Source: Synergistaceae bacterium | GTDB taxonomy: Bacteria; Synergistota; Synergistia; Synergistales; Aminobacteriaceae | Direction: 5' to 3' | DNA: 5,302 nt | Assembly (NCBI GenBank): GCA_017446645.1 | Contig: JAFSQO010000337.1 | Coordinates: forward strand, 1-5,302 | Part shown: piece by piece, positions 1 to 5,302 of the stretch | Layout of the letters: each line of letters opens with the position of its first letter | Position numbering within the stretch: the stretch's first letter is position 1 | The notes under the pieces: generated by a model | Database searches by the model: none | The model's input: the letters and a program-made list of their open reading frames with translations, nothing else | What the model was told of the DNA's origin: nothing | Position numbers and translations under genes: made by a program

Positions 1-1
1 C

Positions 2-196
2 GAGGATTATGCAGTCGTATTCATTCAGGAAGATTTATTTGTCGAGTTCACTCGCAAAGTCGAGGAAATCAATGATAAATATCCCACCAGCGTCTTACCT
101 GTTCCGGGACCTTCAGGTGCTACAGGAGCAGGGCTTGCTTCGATAAGGGGCAGCGTAGAGAAGGCAGTCGGTATGGATATTTTTGCGGAAAGATAA
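2..196 (+). CDS. atpF: V-type ATP synthase subunit F, C-terminal part (5' end outside window)
   Basis: This is the last 64 codons of an open frame ending in TAA at 194-196; the start lies before the window. Subunit F (NtpG in Enterococcus naming) is a small soluble protein of about 100 residues. It sits on the central shaft with subunit D and takes part in torque transmission and regulation. The visible part shows the family's C-terminal pattern: a beta strand AVVFIQED, a short helix, then PVPGPSG followed by a helix with ASIRGSVEKAVGMDIF. The SIRGSVEKAVG stretch with a final hydrophobic tail is typical of F subunits. Its position just upstream of subunit A matches the F-A-B-D order of A/V-type operons. 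The gap to A is 33 bp, so co-transcription is likely. Identification is by motif and context; about 40 N-terminal residues are missing from view. Confidence 0.9.
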   Translation, partial: EDYAVVFIQEDLFVEFTRKVEEINDKYPTSVLPVPGPSGATGAGLASIRGSVEKAVGMDIFAER

Positions 197-229
197 TAAT
201 AATAAATATGGAGGCAGGAGATAAAGAAA

Positions 230-2023
230 ATGCCTGACAAAAAAGAAATCAAAGGAGTAATAGAGCGCATCTCCGGCTCTCTCGTAGTCGCTGGCGGAAT
301 GGAATGCGCAAGTATGCAGGACGTTGTGCATATCGGCGAACTCGGACTGGTCGGCGAAATACTTGAGGTAAACGGCGATAAGGCTTCTATCCAGGTCTAC
401 GAAGAGACATCGGGATTAATGCCCGGTGAACCTGTCGTATCAACCGGAGAGCCTTTAAGCGTCGAGCTTGGGCCGGGGATTATAGAGCAGTTTTACGACG
501 GAATTCAGAGGCCGCTTGAATTAATCGAGAAAGCAGCAAAATCGCACTACATTTCTCGCGGTATCAGCGTCCCTGCTATTGACAGAAGCAAGAAATGGAA
601 CTTCGAGCCAAAAGTCAAAGTCGGTGATGAAGTCATTGCCGGCGACATTTTGGGCACTGTTCAGGAGACCGTTGTCGTAGAACATAGGATTATGGTTCCT
701 TATGGGATCAAGGGCAAAGTAGCCAAGATCGAAAAAGGCGAGCACACTGTCGAAGAGGTCATTGCAGTAATCGATGATAACGGGACAAAGTACGAGGTCA
801 AGATGCTCCAGCGTTGGCCGGTCAGAAAGCCCAGACCCGTTAAGACAAGACTTGCTCCAAACGTACCCATGACAACAGGACAGAGAGTTGTTGATGCATT
901 CTTCCCTGTTGCATTAGGCGGCACTGCATGTGTTCCCGGACCGTTTGGTTCAGGCAAGACAGTTATTCAGCACCAGTTCGCAAAGTGGGCACAGGCTCAG
1001 ATAGTCGTTTACGTTGGATGCGGTGAAAGAGGCAACGAGATGACGGACGTTCTTCTCGAATTCCCGGAACTCGATGACCCCCAGACAGGCCAGCCGTTAA
1101 TGAAGCGTACTACCCTGATTGCTAATACTTCTAACATGCCAGTTGCAGCTCGTGAGGCAAGCGTCTACACAGCAATCACTTTAGCCGAGTATTATCGCGA
1201 TATGGGTTATTCAGTCGCACTCATGGCAGACTCAACAAGCAGATGGGCAGAGGCTCTTCGTGAGATGTCCGGAAGACTTGAGGAAATGCCCGGCGAAGAA
1301 GGTTACCCGGCTTACTTGGGCACACGTCTTGCAAGCTTCTATGAGAGAGCAGGACGCTGCATAGTCAACGGCAAAGACGGCAGAGAAGGCTCAATCACTG
1401 TTATCGGGGCAGTTTCACCTCCCGGCGGAGACTTATCTGAACCGGTTACTCAGAACACATTACGAGTTACGAAAGTTTTCTGGGGACTTGACGCAAATCT
1501 TGCTTATCAGAGGCACTTCCCGGCGATTAACTGGCTGAATAGCTACTCGCTTTACACTGAGAGGCTTGATCCTTACTGGGACGAGAAATTTGACGACCAG
1601 TGGACAGGACTCAGAATCGAAGCAATGAGCCTTCTTGAGCAGGAGTCGCAGTTAAACGAAGTTGTCAGACTCGTAGGAATCGATGCCCTTTCACGCGATG
1701 AACGCATGGTAATGGAGACAGCAAAGTCCTTGCGCGAGGACTTCTTGCACCAGAATGCTTTCCATGAAATAGACACTTATGCTTCAATGGAAAAGCAGTT
1801 CAAGATGTTGAAGACTATCGTTAATTTCCACCATGCAGGACTTGACGCACTTCACAAGGGAGCACCAATGAATAAATTATTTAACCTGCCCGTCCGTGAG
1901 CAGATTGCAAGAATGCGCTATCTTGAAGAGAAGGATATTGCCCAGATTGACAAACTTGACGACACTATTAAAGAGCAGGTTAATTCAATAATCCCTGTTG
2001 GAGGTGACAACAATGCTGCCTAG
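230..2023 (+). CDS. atpA: V-type ATP synthase catalytic subunit A
   Basis: This is the catalytic subunit of the V1/A1 head (NtpA in Enterococcus naming), which hydrolyses or makes ATP in the A3B3 hexamer at the cytoplasmic face of the membrane. The 597-residue length is normal for the family. Visible features are an N-terminal beta-barrel (about 1-75), the A-specific insertion (about 115-190), the P-loop GPFGSGKT at 237-244, the GCGERGNE segment with catalytic Glu at 266, Walker B ALMADS ending near Asp334, [10 protein letters not shown] at 396-405, and the alpha/beta-family signature [10 protein letters not shown] at 431-440. A helical C-terminal domain follows. All key catalytic residues look intact, so it should be active. 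The ATG is preceded by a purine-rich GGAGGCAGGAG at 210-220, which supports this start. Its end overlaps the start of subunit B by 11 bp. Identity is secure; the coupling ion is not encoded in this subunit. Confidence 0.98.
   Translation: MPDKKEIKGVIERISGSLVVAGGMECASMQDVVHIGELGLVGEILEVNGDKASIQVYEETSGLMPGEPVVSTGEPLSVELGPGIIEQFYDGIQRPLELIEKAAKSHYISRGISVPAIDRSKKWNFEPKVKVGDEVIAGDILGTVQETVVVEHRIMVPYGIKGKVAKIEKGEHTVEEVIAVIDDNGTKYEVKMLQRWPVRKPRPVKTRLAPNVPMTTGQRVVDAFFPVALGGTACVPGPFGSGKTVIQHQFAKWAQAQIVVYVGCGERGNEMTDVLLEFPELDDPQTGQPLMKRTTLIANTSNMPVAAREASVYTAITLAEYYRDMGYSVALMADSTSRWAEALREMSGRLEEMPGEEGYPAYLGTRLASFYERAGRCIVNGKDGREGSITVIGAVSPPGGDLSEPVTQNTLRVTKVFWGLDANLAYQRHFPAINWLNSYSLYTERLDPYWDEKFDDQWTGLRIEAMSLLEQESQLNEVVRLVGIDALSRDERMVMETAKSLREDFLHQNAFHEIDTYASMEKQFKMLKTIVNFHHAGLDALHKGAPMNKLFNLPVREQIARMRYLEEKDIAQIDKLDDTIKEQVNSIIPVGGDNNAA
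2000..2007 (+). promoter_or_regulatory. Ribosome binding site of subunit B, inside the end of subunit A
   Basis: GGAGGTGA is a near-perfect Shine-Dalgarno sequence five bases before the ATG at 2013. It lies within the last codons of subunit A. It decides the start of subunit B: the upstream in-frame TTG at 1998 begins before this site and therefore cannot be served by it. The overlap suggests that B is translated by ribosomes finishing A, which would help keep A and B at equal amounts. That coupling is inference. Confidence 0.88.
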
Positions 2024-3416
2024 AGAGTACAGGACAATATCAAGCATTTCCGGCCCCCTTATGATGGTCGAGAAGACTACGGACGTAAGATATGACGAGC
2101 TTGTTGAGATTACCCTCTCCAGCGGCGAGAAGAGACGAGGCAGGGTTCTTGAAATCGAGTCGGACAGGGCACTCGTTCAGGTCTTTGAAGGCACTTCAGG
2201 AATCGAGAACGAAGATACTAAAGTAAGATTCGTCGGCAAAGTCTTAACCCTTCCCGTTTCTAAAGACATGTTAGGCAGAGTCTTTAACGGACGCGGTGAG
2301 CCTATTGACGGCGGTGCACCACTTATCGCCGAGCAGAATCTTGACATTAACGGAATGCCCATGAACCCGTTCTCACGTGACTACCCGTCAGAGTTCATTC
2401 AGACAGGTATCTCAACGATTGACGGACTTAACCCAATGGTCAGAGGTCAGAAGCTCCCGATATTCTCAGCTTCAGGTCTTCCACATAACAGGATGGCAGC
2501 CCAGATAGCAAGACAGGCAACAGTTATCAGCGGCCATGAAGATTTCGCAGTCGTCTTCGCAGCAATGGGCATTACATTTGAAGAAGCCTCGTTCTTTATG
2601 GAAGACTTCAGAAGGACAGGAGCCTTACAGCGTACAGTTCTTTACATCAACTTGGCCGATGACCCTGCAATCGAGAGAATTTCGACACCCAGAATCGCAC
2701 TGACTGCAGCAGAGTATCTTGCTTTCGAGTGCAACATGCATGTCGTTGTAATTCTCACGGACTTGACGAACTACTGCGAGGCATTACGCGAGATTTCAGC
2801 AGCCCGTAAAGAAGTCCCAGGCAGACGCGGTTATCCAGGCTATTTATATACGGACTTGGCTACGATGTACGAGAGAGCAGGAAGACTTAAGGGTAAATCA
2901 GGCTCAATCACTCAGATACCGATTTTGACGATGCCTGAAGACGACAAGACCCACCCGATTCCTGACTTGACGGGTTATATTACAGAAGGCCAGATTATCC
3001 TGAGCAGAAGCCTTCACAGACAGGGAATTTATCCGCCTGTTGACGTTATGCCTTCGCTTTCAAGACTTAAGGATAAGGGTATCGGACGCGACAAGACTCG
3101 CGAGGACCATGCAGACCTGATGAACCAGCTTTTCGCAGCTTATGCACGAGGCAAAGAGGCTAAAGAGCTTGCAGTCATTCTCGGTGAGGGCGCACTCTCT
3201 GACGAAGACAAGGCTTTCGCGAAATTCTCTACGGTCTTTGAAGATAAGTATATCCGTCAGGGCGAGTACGAGAACAGGACAATCAAAGAGACCCTGGAAC
3301 TTGGCTGGGAGTTGTTGACCATGATTCCAGTGAAGGAACTCAAGAGAATCAGAGATGCCTATATCGAGAAGTATTTGAATCCGTTACTGGCTGAGAAAAA
3401 GGCAAAAGCTGAGTAA
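2013..3416 (+). CDS. atpB: V-type ATP synthase non-catalytic subunit B
   Basis: This is the regulatory, non-catalytic partner of subunit A in the A3B3 head (NtpB in Enterococcus naming). It contributes residues to the A-B interface nucleotide site. From the ATG at 2013 it has 467 residues, the usual length; the frame can be extended five codons to a TTG at 1998, but the ribosome binding site at 2000-2007 favours the ATG. Where A has its P-loop, B has FSASGLPHN (about 151-159), the degenerate form typical of B subunits, so no ATP hydrolysis of its own is expected. Also visible are [15 protein letters not shown] (about 314-328) and the alpha/beta-family signature [10 protein letters not shown] (341-350). 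Arg351 directly after this signature is a good candidate for the arginine finger reaching into the A site. The C-terminus is Lys/Ala/Glu-rich and charged. Subunit D follows after 15 bp. Identity is secure. Confidence 0.97.
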   Translation: MLPREYRTISSISGPLMMVEKTTDVRYDELVEITLSSGEKRRGRVLEIESDRALVQVFEGTSGIENEDTKVRFVGKVLTLPVSKDMLGRVFNGRGEPIDGGAPLIAEQNLDINGMPMNPFSRDYPSEFIQTGISTIDGLNPMVRGQKLPIFSASGLPHNRMAAQIARQATVISGHEDFAVVFAAMGITFEEASFFMEDFRRTGALQRTVLYINLADDPAIERISTPRIALTAAEYLAFECNMHVVVILTDLTNYCEALREISAARKEVPGRRGYPGYLYTDLATMYERAGRLKGKSGSITQIPILTMPEDDKTHPIPDLTGYITEGQIILSRSLHRQGIYPPVDVMPSLSRLKDKGIGRDKTREDHADLMNQLFAAYARGKEAKELAVILGEGALSDEDKAFAKFSTVFEDKYIRQGEYENRTIKETLELGWELLTMIPVKELKRIRDAYIEKYLNPLLAEKKAKAE

Positions 3417-3431
3417 AGGAGGGAATGACAG

Positions 3432-4052
3432 ATGGCACGCATCAACGTCAACCCTAACCGAATGGAATTATCGAAGCTCAAGAAGAGGCTTGCAGTTGCA
3501 AAGAGAGGCCACAAGCTCCTGAAAGACAAGCAGGACGCATTGATTAAAGCCTTCTTAGAGAAAGCAAGGGCAGGCAAGGAACTTCGCGAGTCAGTCGAGA
3601 AAGAATTAGCCGAATGCTACGGAACATTTGTTTTATCGAGGGCGCAGACTACTCCGGAAATTTTGGAGCAGGCGTTAATCTTCCCCGGCGCAAAGTCTAC
3701 TCTCTCAGTTAAGTGGCACAACGTCATGAGCGTCATGGTTCCTGAATATGACGTTAAGCAGGAAGGCAATCCGGTTAATTACGGCTTCGTCAATGTGCCT
3801 TTATTGCTCGATGCAGCTCTTGAGCAGTTCAGCAAGGTTATCTTGAGGCTGTTGCAGTTAGCAGCAGAAGAGAAGGCAATAAGACTCATGGCCGGAGAAA
3901 TCGAGAGTACAAGACGCAGGGTTAATGCCCTTGAGTACGTGATGATTCCGAATTTGGTCGAGACCATAAGATATATCAGCATGAAGCTCGATGAACAAGA
4001 TAGATCAACATTGAGCCGCTTAATGAAGATAAAAGAGATCGTTTCGGCATAA
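3432..4052 (+). CDS. atpD: V-type ATP synthase subunit D (central rotor shaft)
   Basis: Subunit D forms the long coiled-coil axle that turns inside the A3B3 head and, with subunit F, passes torque to the membrane ring. Its role is equivalent to gamma of F-type ATPases. The 206-residue length is within the family range. The N-terminus NPNRMELSKLKKRLAVAKRG followed by HKLLKDKQDALI is the characteristic family opening. Long charged helices occupy about 8-70 and about 130-200, and these are the two strands of the coiled coil. The middle is a less regular segment with VPEYDV and the VNYGFVNVP stretch. The ATG is preceded by AAAGGAGGG at 3415-3423, a strong ribosome binding site that overlaps the stop codon of B. 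It is the last gene of the operon, since a terminator hairpin begins 14 bases after its stop codon. Identity is secure by sequence pattern and gene order. Confidence 0.96.
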   Translation: MARINVNPNRMELSKLKKRLAVAKRGHKLLKDKQDALIKAFLEKARAGKELRESVEKELAECYGTFVLSRAQTTPEILEQALIFPGAKSTLSVKWHNVMSVMVPEYDVKQEGNPVNYGFVNVPLLLDAALEQFSKVILRLLQLAAEEKAIRLMAGEIESTRRRVNALEYVMIPNLVETIRYISMKLDEQDRSTLSRLMKIKEIVSA

Positions 4053-4065
4053 ATAAAAACTTTTT

Positions 4066-4096
4066 CCCCTCGAGTCACATCGGGGGGATTTTACTT
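4066..4096 (+). terminator. Factor-independent terminator of the V-type ATPase operon
   Basis: CCCCTCGA (4066-4073) pairs with TCGGGGGG (4080-4087) in an 8-bp stem with one G-T wobble and a six-base loop, GTCACA. An extra T-A pair (4065/4088) can extend it. The T-rich run ATTTTACTT follows directly. Its position 14 bases after the subunit D stop makes it the likely end of the operon transcript. The tail is interrupted, so some read-through into the next genes is possible. On the opposite strand the hairpin is followed by AAAAAG and only then by T bases, so it is a weaker terminator in that direction. Confidence 0.85.
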
Positions 4097-4127
4097 AATG
4101 TGATATGAAAGGGGAAATATTTGCCTT

Positions 4128-4550
4128 ATGGTTTACTTTCTTATGCGTACAATGGACTTTATGGCTTTCGTAACGCGCCTTGTTGCTGAAGACTTTGTGT
4201 GGCTGAAAGATTATCTGCATACTCTTACCAGCTGGCATTGCGTGGGCTTTTTTGCTCTTTGTCTGCTATATATTTTAATCATGAGATTCATAAATCATTT
4301 TCTCGTTTTTATAATCAATCGGCTACTTTCTCGTTTCGGTATTATCAGCAGTGAAGCTTTTGAAAAATTCTCCTTCAAACTGAGAGCATCAAATCTTAAG
4401 TATTCATTAGGCTATAACGCAGGATACAATGCAGGCTGCGAGTATTCATCAGGTTACAATGAAGGTTACAATGAAGGTAAAAAAGCAGGGAGAAACTCCA
4501 AAAAGGCTTCATGGTGGAATCCGTTCAGCTGGTCCAACTGGTTCAATTAG
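4128..4550 (+). CDS. Small membrane protein with tandem YxxG repeats, function unknown
   Basis: I do not recognise this 140-residue protein. A hydrophobic stretch at about 37-66 could be one long transmembrane helix or a tight two-helix hairpin. It is followed by a basic region (Arg65, Arg68, Lys80, Lys84, Arg86, Lys91), which by the positive-inside rule places the C-terminal half in the cytoplasm. Residues 92-121 are a tetrapeptide repeat: YSLG, YNAG, YNAG, then Cys-Glu, YSSG, YNEG, YNEG, KKAG. The tail, about 129-139, is rich in Trp and Phe (WWNPFSWSNWF) and may lie on the membrane surface. Known proteins with regularly spaced Gly in helices include Yae1/Lto1 and FliH, but nothing else here matches them. 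The ribosome binding site is modest: AAGGGG at 4109-4114 lies 13 bases from the ATG, a long gap, so Met6 at 4143 remains possible. It is followed after 13 bp by a gene with the same repeat type. That it is a gene is fairly sure; its function is unknown. Confidence 0.75.
   Translation: MVYFLMRTMDFMAFVTRLVAEDFVWLKDYLHTLTSWHCVGFFALCLLYILIMRFINHFLVFIINRLLSRFGIISSEAFEKFSFKLRASNLKYSLGYNAGYNAGCEYSSGYNEGYNEGKKAGRNSKKASWWNPFSWSNWFN
4401..4490 (+). repeat. Tandem 12-bp coding repeats (YxxG units) in two blocks
   Basis: Seven 12-bp units lie in frame. Block one at 4401-4436 encodes YSLG-YNAG-YNAG, a 6-bp spacer TGCGAG follows, and block two at 4443-4478 encodes YSSG-YNEG-YNEG. A final unit encoding KKAG sits at 4479-4490. 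The two 36-bp blocks match at 28 of 36 bases by my count. The last two units of block two are identical (TACAATGAAGGT twice). This looks like duplication of a three-unit block plus local unit duplication. It is a protein-level repeat, not a CRISPR or intergenic repeat. Confidence 0.85.
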
Positions 4551-4563
4551 AGGGTGAAAAATT

Positions 4564-4989
4564 ATGTTAGCATGGATATTTGACTTTGTTGTTCGTAGAA
4601 TATTCAGCATAGTAGCAGAGCTTCTAGGGGTTGCAGCTATTATTCTGCCAAGCACAGTAAGGGAACACTTTTTTTCGTCAGCTCAGAGAATAGTATCTTT
4701 TATTTTCTTGATGCTCTTCGTGAACGGTGCAGCAAAATTTCTTCTTTCGGCCTTGATGTCCTTTATTGATTTATTCGGCCTCTCGGAAAAATTAAAACTG
4801 GACATAATAAACTCGACTCAATATAAAAGTGGCTATTATGAAGGCTACGATGACGGCAAAAACAATCGTCATACAAAAATAAAGTTGATAAACGAGAAAA
4901 CAAGTATCTGGCTGAGATTACTGAAGGCATTGAAGTATGTGCTGGTTTTCGTGCTGTTTGCTGCTGTGATTATGACATCTAACTGGTGA
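4564..4989 (+). CDS. Small multi-spanning membrane protein with YxxG motif, function unknown
   Basis: I do not recognise this 141-residue protein. Hydrophobic segments lie at about 12-30, 42-70 (long enough for one long or two short helices) and 120-138, so it is probably an inner-membrane protein with about three spans. Between the second and third lies a polar loop opening with YKSG-YYEG-YDDG (residues 87-98), followed by a basic stretch (Lys99, Arg102, Lys105, Lys107, Lys112, Arg118). The basic charge suggests this loop faces the cytoplasm. The same YxxG triplet occurs in the gene 13 bp upstream, and both have an FG followed by a charged stretch before the repeat, so the two may be divergent paralogues. 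Compared with its neighbour it lacks the second repeat block and the Trp-rich tail and has an extra C-terminal span. The ATG has a suitable ribosome binding site, AGGGTGA at 4551-4557, six bases upstream. Being a real gene is likely; its role is unknown. Confidence 0.77.
   Translation: MLAWIFDFVVRRIFSIVAELLGVAAIILPSTVREHFFSSAQRIVSFIFLMLFVNGAAKFLLSALMSFIDLFGLSEKLKLDIINSTQYKSGYYEGYDDGKNNRHTKIKLINEKTSIWLRLLKALKYVLVFVLFAAVIMTSNW
4822..4857 (+). repeat. Three YxxG-coding units matching the repeats of the upstream gene
   Basis: Three consecutive 12-bp in-frame units encode YKSG, YYEG and YDDG and are followed by a Lys codon. The order and phase match one block of the double repeat at 4401-4490 (YS-x-G, YN-x-G, YN-x-G, then Lys). 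The DNA units are diverged from each other and from those upstream, so the similarity is clearer in protein than in DNA. Confidence 0.7.
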
Positions 4990-5027
4990 TGATATTTGTA
5001 TTTCGTATTTAGAAAGGATTGTTTTTC

Positions 5028-5302
5028 ATGATTATCAGGACGGCAACGTTACAGGATTTAGACTATATTGCTTCTGTTGAGGCTGAGTGTTTCCCTCCGG
5101 AAGAGGCAGCTTCACGCGAAAGATTTTATGACAGATTGACGCATTACCCTTCTCACTTCTGGCTGATGTTTGACGGTGATAAATTAATTGCGTTCCTTGA
5201 CGGCTTCGTTACTGATGAGGCAGATTTGACTGACGAAATGTTTGCAAATGCCTCACTTCACAATGAGTCAGGCAAGTGGCAAATGCTCTTCGGGTTAAAC
5301 AC
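5028..5302 (+). CDS. GNAT-family N-acetyltransferase, N-terminal part (3' end outside window)
   Basis: The frame is open from the ATG at 5028 to the window end (91 full codons and part of the next). It opens MIIRTATLQDLDYIASVEAE, the usual first strand and helix of a GNAT domain, followed by CFPPEEAAS. Then come FWLMFDGDKLIAFLDGFVTD, the central beta strands, and an acidic segment DLTDEMF. It ends in KWQMLFGLN, where the strand before the acetyl-CoA binding motif should begin. The pattern resembles the GNAT subgroup that acts on small amines or amino-acid-like substrates, but the actual substrate cannot be told. The acetyl-CoA pyrophosphate loop (Q/R-x-x-G-x-G/A) would lie beyond the window. 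AAAGGA at 5013-5018, nine bases before the ATG, supports the start. It begins 38 bp after the preceding membrane-protein gene and may be co-transcribed with it. Family assignment is good; function is open. Confidence 0.85.
   Translation, partial: MIIRTATLQDLDYIASVEAECFPPEEAASRERFYDRLTHYPSHFWLMFDGDKLIAFLDGFVTDEADLTDEMFANASLHNESGKWQMLFGLN

Noticed and set aside
25..331. Two overlapping minus-strand frames (81 and 72 codons) across the subunit F/A junction
   Set aside because: They lie opposite well-supported F and A coding sequence, have no family pattern, and are shadow frames.
521..957. Minus-strand frames inside subunit A
   Set aside because: They are antisense to conserved A sequence, including the P-loop region, with no recognisable protein features.
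2466..2492. Loss of the P-loop in subunit B as a possible defect
   Set aside because: SASGLPHN in place of a P-loop is the normal state of non-catalytic B subunits, not a mutation.
3779..4078. 99-codon minus-strand frame across the end of subunit D and the terminator
   Set aside because: It would begin inside the terminator hairpin, lies antisense to the conserved D coiled coil, and has no family signature.
4088..4127. Promoter for the membrane-protein pair using TATGAA at 4104-4109 as -10
   Set aside because: The position 17 bp upstream falls in the G run of the terminator and has no -35 resemblance, so the site is not supported.
4401..4490. Possible CRISPR-like or regulatory direct repeat
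   Set aside because: Units are 12 bp, contiguous, in frame and encode YxxG tetrapeptides; there are no unique spacers, so this is a coding repeat.

Overview
This window is one contiguous + strand stretch. It holds the catalytic-head end of a V/A-type (V1-type) ATPase operon, a pair of small unrecognised membrane-protein genes, and the start of a GNAT acetyltransferase gene. The order F-A-B-D, strong GGAGG-type ribosome binding sites and a factor-independent terminator point to an anaerobic or fermentative bacterium that uses a V-type ATPase/synthase. Subunit F directly upstream of A and subunit D last fits Synergistota, some Firmicutes or Thermus-like operons, and argues against the usual spirochaete layout. 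A Synergistota-like source is my best guess from the general character of the proteins, but it is inference with low confidence. No rRNA or other marker is present.

Bases 1-4052 are the ATPase part. They hold the last 64 codons of subunit F, then the complete catalytic subunit A (597 aa), non-catalytic subunit B (467 aa from its best start) and central-shaft subunit D (206 aa). Spacing is tight: 33 bp between F and A, an 11-bp overlap between A and B, and 15 bp between B and D. A and B form the A3B3 hexamer, and D with F forms the central rotor shaft that couples ATP turnover to ion movement through the membrane part. The membrane subunits (I/a and K/c), C and E lie outside the window, so the coupling ion (H+ or Na+) cannot be read here. 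An 8-bp GC-rich hairpin with a T-rich tail closes the operon at about 4066-4096.

Bases 4128-4989 hold two small genes 13 bp apart (140 and 141 aa). Their products resemble nothing I can name. Both are hydrophobic membrane proteins that carry a Tyr-x-x-Gly tetrapeptide repeat just after a hydrophobic region: six YxxG units plus KKAG in the first, three in the second. The shared layout suggests a divergent paralogous pair, and this is the most novel part of the window.

From 5028 to the window end is the N-terminal part of a GNAT-family N-acetyltransferase. No tRNA, rRNA, CRISPR array, insertion sequence or attachment site was seen. No intergenic stretch exceeds about 75 bp.
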